Shown here one piece after another: positions 7,665 to 16,869 of a stretch of 64,000 nt of DNA. Under the pieces are notes generated by a model. The model was given only the letters and a program-made list of their open reading frames with translations, was not told the DNA's origin and ran no database searches. The stretch is taken from the NCBI GenBank assembly GCA_965230495.1, contig OZ246004.1, forward strand, positions 2,418,001 to 2,482,000, read 5' to 3'. The stretch is from JACJYM01 sp965230495 (lineage in GTDB: Bacteria > Bacteroidota > Bacteroidia > Chitinophagales > Saprospiraceae). The translations under genes and the position numbers were made by a program. How positions within the stretch are numbered: the first letter of the stretch is position 1; the number at the start of each line of letters is the position of its first letter.

Positions 7665-8870
7665 ATGACTAGTATAAGAAGTCTCTTTCTTAAACATGTG
7701 GCTCAGACAAGTGATCTTTCAATGGGGTTAGAAGTTGAGAAAGCCAACGGAATGTATATCTATGGAAGTAATGGAAAAAGATACTTGGATTTTAACTCAG
7801 GAATTTCCGTTTCTTCTCTTGGCCACAGGTATCCGCATGTCATCTCCAGAATCCAAAAACAATTGGATCGACACTTACATACAATGGTTTATGGAGAGCA
7901 CATCCAAACACCTCAAGTAGAATATGCCCATTTACTTTTCCAAGCCACCAATAACACCTTTGACAATATTTATTTTGTAAATAGTGGTTCTGAAGCCGTT
8001 GAAGTAGGTCTAAAAGTAGCCAAGAAGTTTACCGGAAGATTTGAAGTAATGGCATGTAAAAATGCATACCATGGAAGTACAATGGCCGCCGAATCTCTTA
8101 GAAGTGATATGGATTTTGTTTCAGCATTTTCACCTACCCTTCCAGGCATAAGACATATCTCTTTTAATAATAAATCTGATTTAGACAAAATCACTACAAA
8201 AACAGCCTGCGTAATTTTAGAACCCGTTCAGGCAGAGTCAGGTGTTAATACACCAAAAAATGATTATCTAAAGGCTGTCAGAAAAAAATGCAATGAGACT
8301 GGTTCTTTAATGATTCTTGACGAAATTCAAACTGGTTTTGGTCGTACAGGATATCTCTTTGCTTTTCAAAAATATGGCATTCTTCCAGATATTTTATTAA
8401 TCGCCAAATCCATGGGAGGAGGAATGCCTATTGGAGCGGTGGTCTCAAAAAAAGAAATCTTGCAATCCATAATGCTAAATCCTTCTCTCGGTCATATTAC
8501 AACGTTTGGTGGCCATCCGGTATGTACTGCCGCCGCATTAGGTGCACTAGAAGCTATGTTAGAAGATGATCGAATCATATCCAGTGTAAAAACAAAAGAA
8601 GAAAAGATTCATTATCTACTCAAACATCCAATTATAAAGGAAATAAGGAGTAGCGGACTAATGATGGCTGTCGAGCTCAAAAAAAGAAAGTATCTAAAGC
8701 ATGTGGTCTCAAAAGCAATAGAAAATGGTGTTCTGGTAGATTATTTTCTATTTAATGATCGCAGTTTTAGATTAGCCCCTCCTTTGATTTTAGAAGAAAG
8801 TCATATCAAAGAAGGTGTTGAAAAACTTTTAGGAGCTATGGACTATGCTATGAAAATATATAATAAATAA
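7665..8870 (+). CDS. Class III aminotransferase (acetylornithine/4-aminobutyrate type)
   Basis: PLP enzyme of fold type I, 401 residues. PLP-phosphate binding is at SGSEA (107-111), the PLP ring aspartate is in ILDEIQTGFGRTG (D219), and the Schiff-base lysine is K248 in IAKSMGGGMPIG. The overall layout matches ArgD/RocD/GabT-type omega-aminotransferases; no argD-specific neighbours (argB, argC, argF) are present, so the substrate cannot be assigned. The cvfB-like gene follows after 2 nt and is probably co-transcribed. Confidence 0.85.
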   Translation: MTSIRSLFLKHVAQTSDLSMGLEVEKANGMYIYGSNGKRYLDFNSGISVSSLGHRYPHVISRIQKQLDRHLHTMVYGEHIQTPQVEYAHLLFQATNNTFDNIYFVNSGSEAVEVGLKVAKKFTGRFEVMACKNAYHGSTMAAESLRSDMDFVSAFSPTLPGIRHISFNNKSDLDKITTKTACVILEPVQAESGVNTPKNDYLKAVRKKCNETGSLMILDEIQTGFGRTGYLFAFQKYGILPDILLIAKSMGGGMPIGAVVSKKEILQSIMLNPSLGHITTFGGHPVCTAAALGALEAMLEDDRIISSVKTKEEKIHYLLKHPIIKEIRSSGLMMAVELKKRKYLKHVVSKAIENGVLVDYFLFNDRSFRLAPPLILEESHIKEGVEKLLGAMDYAMKIYNK

Positions 8871-8872
8871 CT

Positions 8873-9709
8873 ATGGTCTTAGGAAAAACCAATAAGCTTA
8901 AAATCTACCGATCTACCGATCAGGGCTACTATCTCATTGACGAGGAAAACAATGAAGTCTTACTTCCAAATGTATATTCCTCAGAAGAAATGAAAATTGA
9001 TGACTATTTAGAGGTATTCGTTTATAAAGATTCTCAGGGTCGATTGACAGCTACAACCTTAGTACCTAAGGCAGAGGTAGATCATTTTGCCTATCTTGAA
9101 GTGAAACAAATCACTAAGGTTGGTGCATTTATGGATTGGGGTATAGCTAAAGATCTTTTGGTACCATTTGCCGAACAAACTGAGGAGATGAAGGTAGGTG
9201 AAAAATATCTTGTTTTCATTTTTGAAGATGAGTTCACCGATAGAATAGTAGGTTCATGCAAGGAGAATGATTTTGTTTATTTCGATGAAATTGATTTGGA
9301 AGTTAATCAAAAAGTATCAGTTCTTCCTTATCGAAAATCTCATCTGGGAATGAATGTGATAATTGAAAACCAGTACAAAGGACTCATTCACAACTCTGAC
9401 ATCCATAGAGGTATAGAATTAGGTATTTCTATTTTCGGATTTGTTAAAAATATTAGAGAAGATGGAAAGCTTGACATTACATTAGAGGCTCAGGGGTATA
9501 GAAACAGTATTGACGAACATCGTTCTTCAGTGCTCGATTATATTAAGAAAAGCAATGGCACCATTTACATCACGGATAAAAGCAGTCCTGAAATGATTAA
9601 AGAAGCTTTGGGAATGAGTAAAAAGGCCTTCAAAAAAGCAATAGGAAACCTTTATAAATCTAAAAAAATTGATATTCTGGAGGATAGAATAATAATTGTA
9701 AAATCATAG
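8873..9709 (+). CDS. CvfB/YitL-like S1 RNA-binding protein
   Basis: A 278-residue protein with the CvfB architecture. An N-terminal OB/S1 domain is followed by a second S1 (KQITKVGAFMDWGIAKDLLVPFAEQ, about residues 77-101), a third S1-like domain (YKGLIHNSDIH and FVKNIREDGKLDITL), and a C-terminal winged-helix part containing SKKAFKKAIGNLYKSKKI. The family binds RNA and affects virulence and translation-related phenotypes in Firmicutes; its role in Bacteroidota is unknown. It follows the aminotransferase gene after 2 nt. The 3' end overlaps the convergent methyltransferase gene by 6 bp. Confidence 0.85.
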   Translation: MVLGKTNKLKIYRSTDQGYYLIDEENNEVLLPNVYSSEEMKIDDYLEVFVYKDSQGRLTATTLVPKAEVDHFAYLEVKQITKVGAFMDWGIAKDLLVPFAEQTEEMKVGEKYLVFIFEDEFTDRIVGSCKENDFVYFDEIDLEVNQKVSVLPYRKSHLGMNVIIENQYKGLIHNSDIHRGIELGISIFGFVKNIREDGKLDITLEAQGYRNSIDEHRSSVLDYIKKSNGTIYITDKSSPEMIKEALGMSKKAFKKAIGNLYKSKKIDILEDRIIIVKS

Positions 9710-11044
9710 GTTTCTTATCTTAAATTCCTTGGGCAGATAATTGTTTATTCTGTTTCCAAGGTTTTTCAACCATCCTATAGGTATATCTTCGTAACATGCC
9801 AACATCCATCCTTTTTGATAGCTATCTATTTTGGTGAGATTTTTCCGTAAATAATCTAAAGCTTGGTATTTACATAAGTTGACTCTTGGTATTTCTTTTC
9901 GAACATAAGGACTGAGGGCTAAGCCATGATCTGGAATAAAGATTCTTTTCTTTATTTGGCCAATGGGAAGTCCCGTTTGAATTACTCTGATCTTTTTTCT
10001 CAATTCATTAAATCCATTGGCCGCTCTTTTTGTTGTCAAGTAACAAGTACCATTTTCTGCCTTTATAATAGTATGATCTTTTTTGTCAAACTTGACCCAT
10101 TTATCTATGAGTTCTTCTTCGTCTCTTTTCAAACCCATAACTCTGCTACCTCTAAACTCTGAGTACTGTAGGTCTCCCTTTTTCCTCATAATTGCAATGA
10201 AAAAGCCTTCGCCTTTGCCCGAGAATGGATAAAACTGATAACCTATCGAATCCGATGATTTTATCTCATCAAGATCCCATTCTTCAGGTATAGTTAGTTT
10301 AACCGATTCCAAGTCAAAACTTTTCATCATCCATTCCACATTATCAATATTTTCAAGATGATTAAAAGTACATGTGGAATAGATTAGATAGCCTCCATCC
10401 TTTATAGAAGAAATAACATCATCAACAATTCTTTTTTGTCTGGAGGAGCACAATGCAACATGATCCAAACTCCATTCTTTTACTGATTTTTTGTCCTTTC
10501 TCCACATGCCTTCTCCCGAACATGGAGCATCAATCACCACTACATCAAACATATTCTTCAATTTCTTAAAATGTAATGGATCTCCATTTGCAACAATAGT
10601 ATTTGTACTTGACCACTTTTTTATATTATCAGATAAAATTCTAGATCTTAGATTAATTACTTCATTAGAAACGAGTATGCCTTTTCCTTCAAGAAAGTCC
10701 AGTATCAATGTAGACTTTCCTCCGGGAGCAGCACATAGGTCTAAAATTTTTAAATCATCCTTTTTAAGATTCAACTGATTCAAGCAATACCATAAAAACA
10801 TAGACGATGCTTCTTGTACATAATAGCATCCGCCATGAAAATATGGATCAAGTGTAAAAACTGGTCTTTCATCTAAATAAAATGAATGAAAACACCAATC
10901 CACTTTATTCTTTAGATTAAAAGGCGGTGGGTTCGATTTTTTAATTCTTATGGAAGTAGGAGCTTCCGTCTCTAAACATTCTTCAAATAGATTAAGGTCA
11001 AAGCGCGTATCTTTAACTAAATCTTTAAAGTTCTTTGGTATCAT
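9704..11044 (-). CDS. RsmF/NOL1-NOP2-Sun type rRNA (cytosine-5) methyltransferase
   Basis: SAM-dependent m5C methyltransferase of 446 residues. SAM-binding motif I is LDLCAAPGGKST, motif IV is DAPCSGEGMWRKD and motif VI is YSTCTFNHLEN; the cysteines of PCSGEG and TCTF are the release and catalytic cysteines of this family. The C-terminal extension of about 170 residues with a PUA-like end (GWLKNLGNRINNYLP) favours RsmF (16S rRNA C1407) over RsmB. The ATG at 11044 overlaps the stop of the 3-hydroxyacyl-CoA dehydrogenase by 4 nt, so the two are translationally coupled. Confidence 0.88.
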   Translation of the reverse strand: MIPKNFKDLVKDTRFDLNLFEECLETEAPTSIRIKKSNPPPFNLKNKVDWCFHSFYLDERPVFTLDPYFHGGCYYVQEASSMFLWYCLNQLNLKKDDLKILDLCAAPGGKSTLILDFLEGKGILVSNEVINLRSRILSDNIKKWSSTNTIVANGDPLHFKKLKNMFDVVVIDAPCSGEGMWRKDKKSVKEWSLDHVALCSSRQKRIVDDVISSIKDGGYLIYSTCTFNHLENIDNVEWMMKSFDLESVKLTIPEEWDLDEIKSSDSIGYQFYPFSGKGEGFFIAIMRKKGDLQYSEFRGSRVMGLKRDEEELIDKWVKFDKKDHTIIKAENGTCYLTTKRAANGFNELRKKIRVIQTGLPIGQIKKRIFIPDHGLALSPYVRKEIPRVNLCKYQALDYLRKNLTKIDSYQKGWMLACYEDIPIGWLKNLGNRINNYLPKEFKIRNL

Positions 11045-12174
11045 ATTTTATTTCTCAAATAAGGAGAAACTCTATATCTACTCTCATGATACAAATTATA
11101 AAGCCCATCAAGTGTTCGAATTACCTCATCAATTCCTATTTCATCCGCCCATTTAAACAATCCCTTAGGGTAATTTACTCCTTTTGTCATAGCTATTTCA
11201 ACATCTTCCTCAGTACATATTCCGCGATGAACCGTATCCGCTGCCTCGTTAATAAGCATACATACTATGCGATGGACTATATCCATGCCTAATTTTTCAT
11301 CCTTATTAGGCAATGTATTTGTGGCATCTTCCGAGTAATCATAATATCCCTTGCCCGTTTTTCTTCCAAGATATCCAGCCTGAACCAATTCCTTCTGGCA
11401 AAAAGCTGGCTTATATCGATCATCAAAATAAAAGGCCGCCCAAACACTTTTAGTTACTGCATAATTTACATCATGACCGATGTAATCCGTCAATGTAAAG
11501 GGACCCATCCTAAATCCACCAATTTCTTTCATGGCCCAATCAATAGTCGCATGGTCTGCCATATTTTCTTCATAGATTTTGAAGCTTTCACTATAGAATG
11601 GTCTTGCGACCTTATTCACAATAAATCCTGGTGTGTCTTTAGCTACCACAGTATATTTCCCTGAATTTTCTATCAAGTTTCTTGCTTGTTCTACAACAGG
11701 TTCTTTCGTTTGTAATGCCGGAATGATTTCTACCAATTTCATGATTGGTGCAGGATTGAAAAAATGTATCCCTAAAAATCTATTTGGGTTTTTGCATCCC
11801 GCAGCTAATTGGGTCACGGATAATGAAGAAGTATTCGAAGCCAATATACACTCATTGGAAACCAGTTCCTCAATATTAGAAAACACGGTTTTCTTAATTT
11901 CCAAATTTTCTATAATTGCTTCAATGACAAGCCCACAATCTTTTATCGCATTTAGTTGATCAGTAAAAAAAAGACGCCCAAATATTGCTTTGGACTCGTA
12001 AGGATCCAGCTTGCCTTTACCTACCAACATATTTAAAACTTTCAACAACTTATCTCGAGACTTAACTACTGCATCCTGTTTAACATCGTAAACAATTACA
12101 TCATGACCTGACGTTGCCAAAACCTGAGCAATTCCAGTTCCCATTGCACCAGCACCTATAACAGCAATATTCAT
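11041..12174 (-). CDS. 3-hydroxyacyl-CoA (3-hydroxybutyryl-CoA) dehydrogenase
   Basis: NAD-dependent dehydrogenase of 377 residues. The N-terminal Rossmann motif is GAGAMGTGIAQVLATSGHDV, the catalytic His is in GIHFFNPAP, and ASNTSSL is the acyl-CoA loop; two C-terminal 3HCDH domains follow (about 180-270 and 295-370). The single-enzyme form without a hydratase domain fits PaaH/Hbd rather than FadB. It acts on L-3-hydroxyacyl-CoA in fatty acid, butyrate or phenylacetate metabolism; no pathway neighbours are present. The rsmF-like gene overlaps its stop codon. A -7 box lies at 12189-12196. Confidence 0.9.
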   Translation of the reverse strand: MNIAVIGAGAMGTGIAQVLATSGHDVIVYDVKQDAVVKSRDKLLKVLNMLVGKGKLDPYESKAIFGRLFFTDQLNAIKDCGLVIEAIIENLEIKKTVFSNIEELVSNECILASNTSSLSVTQLAAGCKNPNRFLGIHFFNPAPIMKLVEIIPALQTKEPVVEQARNLIENSGKYTVVAKDTPGFIVNKVARPFYSESFKIYEENMADHATIDWAMKEIGGFRMGPFTLTDYIGHDVNYAVTKSVWAAFYFDDRYKPAFCQKELVQAGYLGRKTGKGYYDYSEDATNTLPNKDEKLGMDIVHRIVCMLINEAADTVHRGICTEEDVEIAMTKGVNYPKGLFKWADEIGIDEVIRTLDGLYNLYHESRYRVSPYLRNKI

Positions 12175-12188
12175 ATTACACTTTTTGG

Positions 12189-12196
12189 CAAATCTA
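12189..12196 (-). promoter_or_regulatory. -7 box of the hydroxyacyl-CoA dehydrogenase/rsmF-like operon
   Basis: TAGATTTG on the minus strand, full match to TAnnTTTG, 14 nt before the ATG. No clear -33 element. Confidence 0.45.
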
Positions 12197-12367
12197 CAAT
12201 AATTTAGTTTCTAAGGAATAGCATGGTAAGTATCAGCTTCTATAGAAGGTATTATATTATGTTATACTTCCTTGAAAATGAAGACTCTACAACACTAAAT
12301 TGACTTTGGCATAGTATTTGACATATTATAGAAATAAATAATTTATAAATTGCTAAATACTAATAAC

Positions 12368-14557
12368 ATGAAGGCGGGGTGCTTGAAAAATATTCAGTTT
12401 TTATTGTGTATTATTTTCATACTGGGAAGTAATCTAATAAGTGGTCAGAGAACCTGTGGTCATCAGCATTATCTGGATTTAGAAATTAAACAAAATCAGA
12501 AGGTTTTAGAGATCAGACAGGAGATAGAAGATCAGACAAATCGATATCTACAAAACAAAGTTAAAACTCGATCACACGAAATAATTGTACCTGTTGTAGT
12601 GCATGTAGTTTACAATAGCAACACCGATAATATATCGAAAGAACAGATTCTATCACAGCTTGAAGTCTTAAACCATGACTTCAATTCATCAGACCCATCC
12701 AAATGGTCACAAGCTGCTAGTGTCGGTATAACTTTTAAATTGGCTAATAGAGATCCCTACGGAAACCATACTGATGGTATAACAAGAACATATACCTCAA
12801 CAACTTCTTTTTCAATTAATAATGAAATAAAATACAAAAATTTAGGTGGCCAGAATGCTTGGCCTTCAGATCAATATCTCAACATATGGGTATGCGATCT
12901 TAAAGGAGGATATTTGGGGTTTGCTCAATTACCTGGTGGAAATACAGCAACAGATGGTGTTGTAATTGACTACAAGTACTTTGGTACGACAGGTACCGCT
13001 ACCTACCCTTTTGATTTAGGTAGAACTGCCACTCATGAAGTAGGGCATTGGTTAAACCTAAGACATATTTGGGGTGATGGAGGCTGCGACGTCGATGATC
13101 AAGTTGATGACACCCCAAGAGCAGCAGGACCCAATTTCGGATGTCCTCATCAACATACCTCTTGCCAAAGTACAGATATGCATGAAAATTATATGGATTA
13201 CACGGATGATGCATGTATGCACATATTTACCCAAGGTCAAAAGTCTAGAATGCTTTCCTTATTCGCCGAAAATGGAGCAAGGCATAACTTGCTAAGTTCA
13301 TCAGGTTATGTTGATTCCAACTCCACAGAAAATGATTGTGAAGGTAAAAATGTAGCGATAGAAATCTTATTGGACAATTACCCCTCAGAGACCTCTTGGT
13401 ACTTGAGTAACTCCTCAGGTGAAAAGATTCTACAAGGAGATGAATATGATAGGAGTCAGTCCCAAACAAAACTGTTCAATGAGACGTGCCTACCAGAGGA
13501 CTGCTACCACTTTGTGATAAACGACAAATATGCAGATGGTATTTGTTGTAGATACGGAGAAGGTTATTTTAAAATATTCGAAGAAGACAAATTACTGTTC
13601 TCTGGAGGAGAGTTTAAGAAACAGTATACTTATTCTTTTTGCGTTGTCAATGAAAATAAACCAGATGGAAACGATAACAATGAGGAGGAAGAAGAGGAAA
13701 ATTCTGAAGAGTCCGTAACCTGTGAAGATGGAATACAAAACGGTGATGAAGAAGGTGTTGATTGTGGAGGGACATCCTGTGATCCTTGCGTCAGTAACGA
13801 AGAAGTTATTGTCTTACACGAAGGATATTTCGAATCAGGAATGGATGGATGGTACGACGGAGGTTCTGACTGTTCAAGGTATTTCGGCTCCAATTCGTAT
13901 GAAAATAATTATTCAATCAAGCTAAGAGATGATAGTGGGTTAGGATCCAGTATGATTTCTCCGGAAATACCTACTCAAAATCTTGCCTTCGCGACACTAA
14001 ACTTCTACATGCTACCTCTAAGTATGGAACAAGGAGAATCATTTATTGTATATGCGAATAAAGACGGTAATTGGCAGAAACTTACCACCTTCTCATCGGG
14101 TCAGGATTTTCAAAACAACTCTTTCTACAACATAAACATTCCTATTTCTCTAGAGCAAATAAGTAATCTGGAAATTAAGATAGAGTGTGATGCCAATTCG
14201 AATTCAGACCAAATATTTATTGACGCAGTATCCATTACTGGAAGCAATACTATTGAGCACATGGATATAAGTATATCTCTTGTGGAAAGTGCCAGAGAAA
14301 TTACCACTCCAAGATTTACTGAACTTGCGGAAGATTTGAATGTGTTTCCGATTCCCGCAGCTACAACCATTTATGTAGAAAGTGTAGATCTAATCAACAA
14401 GGTCAAGCTAGTTGATACCAATGGTAATTTGGTAATAGAAAAAACTGTTGAGGATTATCAAACTGAACTAATGGTTTCTGATATCCCTGCCGGTGCATAC
14501 TTGATTATCACAGAAAATACGGAAGAAGTAAATAGTAAAATGGTGATTGTAGAATAG
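12368..14557 (+). CDS. Secreted M43 (pappalysin/ulilysin-like) metalloprotease, T9SS substrate
   Basis: About 729 residues. A signal peptide covers the first 25 or so residues (hydrophobic FLLCIIFILGSNLISG, cleavage before QRTCG). The zinc site is HEVGHWLNLRH, a HExxH...H metzincin motif in which the usual Gly of HExxHxxGxxH is Asn; the Met-turn lies in the downstream MHENYMDY segment. After the protease domain come a Cys-rich domain, an acidic Glu run (around 13681-13710), a DGIQNGDEEGVDCGG motif, a beta-jellyroll region, and a C-terminal T9SS type A sorting domain ending KMVIVE. The frame is open to TTG at 12350, but ATG at 12368 gives a normal signal peptide. It stands alone. Role: extracellular protein degradation. 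Confidence 0.9.
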   Translation: MKAGCLKNIQFLLCIIFILGSNLISGQRTCGHQHYLDLEIKQNQKVLEIRQEIEDQTNRYLQNKVKTRSHEIIVPVVVHVVYNSNTDNISKEQILSQLEVLNHDFNSSDPSKWSQAASVGITFKLANRDPYGNHTDGITRTYTSTTSFSINNEIKYKNLGGQNAWPSDQYLNIWVCDLKGGYLGFAQLPGGNTATDGVVIDYKYFGTTGTATYPFDLGRTATHEVGHWLNLRHIWGDGGCDVDDQVDDTPRAAGPNFGCPHQHTSCQSTDMHENYMDYTDDACMHIFTQGQKSRMLSLFAENGARHNLLSSSGYVDSNSTENDCEGKNVAIEILLDNYPSETSWYLSNSSGEKILQGDEYDRSQSQTKLFNETCLPEDCYHFVINDKYADGICCRYGEGYFKIFEEDKLLFSGGEFKKQYTYSFCVVNENKPDGNDNNEEEEEENSEESVTCEDGIQNGDEEGVDCGGTSCDPCVSNEEVIVLHEGYFESGMDGWYDGGSDCSRYFGSNSYENNYSIKLRDDSGLGSSMISPEIPTQNLAFATLNFYMLPLSMEQGESFIVYANKDGNWQKLTTFSSGQDFQNNSFYNINIPISLEQISNLEIKIECDANSNSDQIFIDAVSITGSNTIEHMDISISLVESAREITTPRFTELAEDLNVFPIPAATTIYVESVDLINKVKLVDTNGNLVIEKTVEDYQTELMVSDIPAGAYLIITENTEEVNSKMVIVE

Positions 14558-14559
14558 TG

Positions 14560-14922
14560 CTATTTGACAATTTTCCATCCCAAATAAACAAGCAAACATC
14601 CAAGCAAAACACTTAATAAAGTATAAGCTAGTGCAAGAAATAAGTTGCCTTCTTGCACTAGCTTAATGTTTTCCATGCTAAACGTAGAAAAAGTACTAAA
14701 TCCCCCACAAAATCCCACCATTAACAAAGCCATTCTTTGAACGGATAATTTATCCGCCTCACTGAGACCTAAGAAGTAGCCTAGTAAAAAACAACTAACA
14801 AGATTAGATAAAAAAGTGGCTATTGGAAATTTTGTATTTATGGCAGAAAAATAATTCGTCAAGCCAAATCTAACAACGCTTCCCAATCCTCCTCCGACGA
14901 AAACAATCCAACTAATATTCAT
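14560..14922 (-). CDS. crcB: CrcB/Fluc fluoride channel
   Basis: A small membrane protein of 120 residues with four predicted TM helices. Signature segments are GGGLGSVVRFG near the N-terminus and GFCGGFSTFSTFS around residues 73-85, the Fluc pore signature. Dual-topology dimers export fluoride. It follows the WecA/MraY-like gene by 3 nt, leaving no room for a fluoride riboswitch. Remarkably, the second half of the coding sequence contains a 16-bp perfect inverted repeat (14624-14665), described separately. Confidence 0.92.
   Translation of the reverse strand: MNISWIVFVGGGLGSVVRFGLTNYFSAINTKFPIATFLSNLVSCFLLGYFLGLSEADKLSVQRMALLMVGFCGGFSTFSTFSMENIKLVQEGNLFLALAYTLLSVLLGCLLVYLGWKIVK
14624..14665 (-). 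repeat. 16-bp perfect inverted repeat inside crcB
   Basis: TAAGCTAGTGCAAGAA (14624-14639) and its exact reverse complement (14650-14665) are separated by 10 nt, all within the crcB reading frame. In RNA this would form a stable hairpin. Codons stay in frame, so it is not a disruption; its meaning is unknown. Confidence 0.85.
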
Positions 14923-14925
14923 AAT

Positions 14926-15981
14926 TTATTCAGCTTGTCTCTTCCTTTTTGATTTCACTAAAGCAGAGAGCATAGTTGTCAAAATCAACGCAAGAAGCAA
15001 TATAATGGATAGCAAGTATAAGTTCCCTACTTCCTGAAACATAAAAGCAATAATTATGAATACTACATTGGTAATAATAAGTGCTGAAGTTGCCTGCATA
15101 TGAGATAAACCACTATCTATCAATAAATGGTGAATATGTCTTCTATCAGGATAAAAAGGTGATTTCCCTTCAAGGGCCCTTAGAGTAAATACTCTTAAGG
15201 TATCAAACAATGGGAGTATAAGAATAGCAATAGCAACAGCCGGTGCTGATTTAAAGGTATATGCGTTATCTGTTATATCCTTATGTGTTTCAATAAACTC
15301 GATCGCCAAAATTGAGCATACCAGCCCTAACAACAACGCACCTGTGTCTCCCATGAAAATTTTTGCCGGTGTAACATTATATTTTAGAAATGCAATAATT
15401 GAACCTGATAATGCAAAGGCTACAATTGCTAATTCTATCCTATCTACTTGATAAAACCAAAACCCAAAAGTGATACTGATCAAAAGTCCAATACTACCTG
15501 ACAAACCATTGATCCCATCTATCAGGTTGAAAGCATTTATTATTACAATGATAGTAAATATGGAAAGAATTACGCTCACCATATACGGCAATTCATAGAT
15601 TCCGAAAATACCATATAATGAACTGATTTCAACATGTGCCCTAAATACTAAAATGGCCGCTGCAAAGATCTCTCCCATGAATTTTTTACTAGGAGATATA
15701 GGGTCTATATCGTCTTTAGCACCTATTAAAAAAATGATTATAAAAGAACAAAGTATGTATTGAAGATCTCCAAAATACTCGAAGGGAGTCCATAAAATAA
15801 TCGAAAACAAAGTACCCGCAAAAATTGCTATCCCTCCTAGAGAAGGTGTACTTACTGTATGCGATCTTCTTTCTCCCGGTTCATCAAAAAGGTGTTTTTT
15901 ACGAGCAACATCAATAATAGAGGGAATAGCCAGATAGGTCAAACACAATGAAGTAATAAAAGCTAAAATGACATCGTACAT
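14926..15981 (-). CDS. WecA/MraY-family undecaprenyl-phosphate sugar-1-phosphate transferase
   Basis: A polytopic enzyme of 351 residues (about 10-11 TM helices) that attaches a sugar-1-phosphate, usually GlcNAc-1-P, to undecaprenyl phosphate on the cytoplasmic face. Family motifs: GAKDDIDPISPSKKF, NAFNLIDGINGLSGS, and MGDTGALLLG, the last two carrying conserved catalytic aspartates. The C-terminal cytoplasmic loop HIHHLLIDSGLSH matches the WecA/TagO-type HIHH motif better than MraY. Role: initiation of O-antigen, teichoic-like or capsule glycan. A -7 box lies at 16007-16014; crcB follows in the same transcript. Confidence 0.87.
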   Translation of the reverse strand: MYDVILAFITSLCLTYLAIPSIIDVARKKHLFDEPGERRSHTVSTPSLGGIAIFAGTLFSIILWTPFEYFGDLQYILCSFIIIFLIGAKDDIDPISPSKKFMGEIFAAAILVFRAHVEISSLYGIFGIYELPYMVSVILSIFTIIVIINAFNLIDGINGLSGSIGLLISITFGFWFYQVDRIELAIVAFALSGSIIAFLKYNVTPAKIFMGDTGALLLGLVCSILAIEFIETHKDITDNAYTFKSAPAVAIAILILPLFDTLRVFTLRALEGKSPFYPDRRHIHHLLIDSGLSHMQATSALIITNVVFIIIAFMFQEVGNLYLLSIILLLALILTTMLSALVKSKRKRQAE

Positions 15982-16006
15982 CTAAATTTCTCTCTTTTCT
16001 TCTTTA

Positions 16007-16014
16007 CAAAGGTA
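16007..16014 (-). promoter_or_regulatory. -7 box of the WecA-like/crcB operon
   Basis: TACCTTTG on the minus strand, a full TAnnTTTG match 25 nt before the ATG; a TTG at 16035-16033 sits at nearly the expected -33 distance. Confidence 0.5.
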
Positions 16015-16056
16015 TAAAAGTAAAAGGATTGTCAATTCAGAAATTATATTTATTAA

Positions 16057-16869
16057 CTATTTCGATTTTAACACTTCCATAGATTTTCTAACACTTCCAC
16101 TTCTCAGCAAAAGTGCCTTTGCCTCTTCATAAGTCAAATCACTTTCACTCATTATCATTTTTACTCCTCGGTCTACCAATTTATCATTGGACAATTGCAT
16201 ATCCACCATTTTATTGTCTCTTACTTTTCCTAACTTAATCATGAGTGATGTACTGATCATATTAAGTACCATTTTTTGAGCTGTTCCAGACTTCATTCTT
16301 GTACTTCCAGTCACGTATTCCGGACCAACGACCACTTCAATCGCAAAGTCCACTGCAGCGGCAAGTGGACTTCCTAAATTACATGTTATACATCCCGTTT
16401 TTATGCCTCTCTTTTTACAATCCTCAATCCCGCCTATTACATAGGGCGTAGTTCCTGAAGCAGCAATACCAATTACAAAATCATTGACATTGATATTATA
16501 ATAATCCAAATCTTTCACCGCTTGAAGGGTATCATCCTCTGCAAATTCCACAGCTTTTCTAATAGCACTATCCCCTCCTGCAATAAGTCCAATAACAGTA
16601 TTATGACTAACTCCAAATGTAGGAGGGCATTCAGAAGCATCTAATATCCCCAAACGTCCACTAGTTCCAGCACCAATATAGAACAATCTTCCTCCATCGA
16701 TCATTTTTGGTAACACTACTTTTACCAATTTTTCTATGTCTTCAATACTATTTCTAACAGCATTAGCTACTGACTGGTCTTCTTGATTTATATCGGATAA
16801 AATTTCTCTAACACTCTTTTTCTCCAGATTTCGATATATTCCAGACTGTTCAGTTGTTTTATCTTTCAT
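16057..16869 (-). CDS. murQ: N-acetylmuramic acid 6-phosphate etherase
   Basis: Enzyme of peptidoglycan recycling that cleaves the D-lactyl ether of MurNAc-6-P to GlcNAc-6-P. At 270 residues it has a SIS-type fold. Diagnostic segments are GAGTSGRLGILDASECPPTFG (residues about 66-86, shown in part) and TGSTRMKSGTAQKMVLNMIST near 187-207. Its ATG lies 11 nt inside the 3' end of the SSS symporter gene, so the two are coupled; the symporter is therefore a candidate importer of a cell-wall sugar. No murK or anmK is seen nearby. Confidence 0.93.
   Translation of the reverse strand: MKDKTTEQSGIYRNLEKKSVREILSDINQEDQSVANAVRNSIEDIEKLVKVVLPKMIDGGRLFYIGAGTSGRLGILDASECPPTFGVSHNTVIGLIAGGDSAIRKAVEFAEDDTLQAVKDLDYYNINVNDFVIGIAASGTTPYVIGGIEDCKKRGIKTGCITCNLGSPLAAAVDFAIEVVVGPEYVTGSTRMKSGTAQKMVLNMISTSLMIKLGKVRDNKMVDMQLSNDKLVDRGVKMIMSESDLTYEEAKALLLRSGSVRKSMEVLKSK

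Noticed and set aside
14926..14990. Fluoride riboswitch for crcB
   Set aside because: crcB begins 3 nt after the preceding gene, so there is no leader region to hold one.
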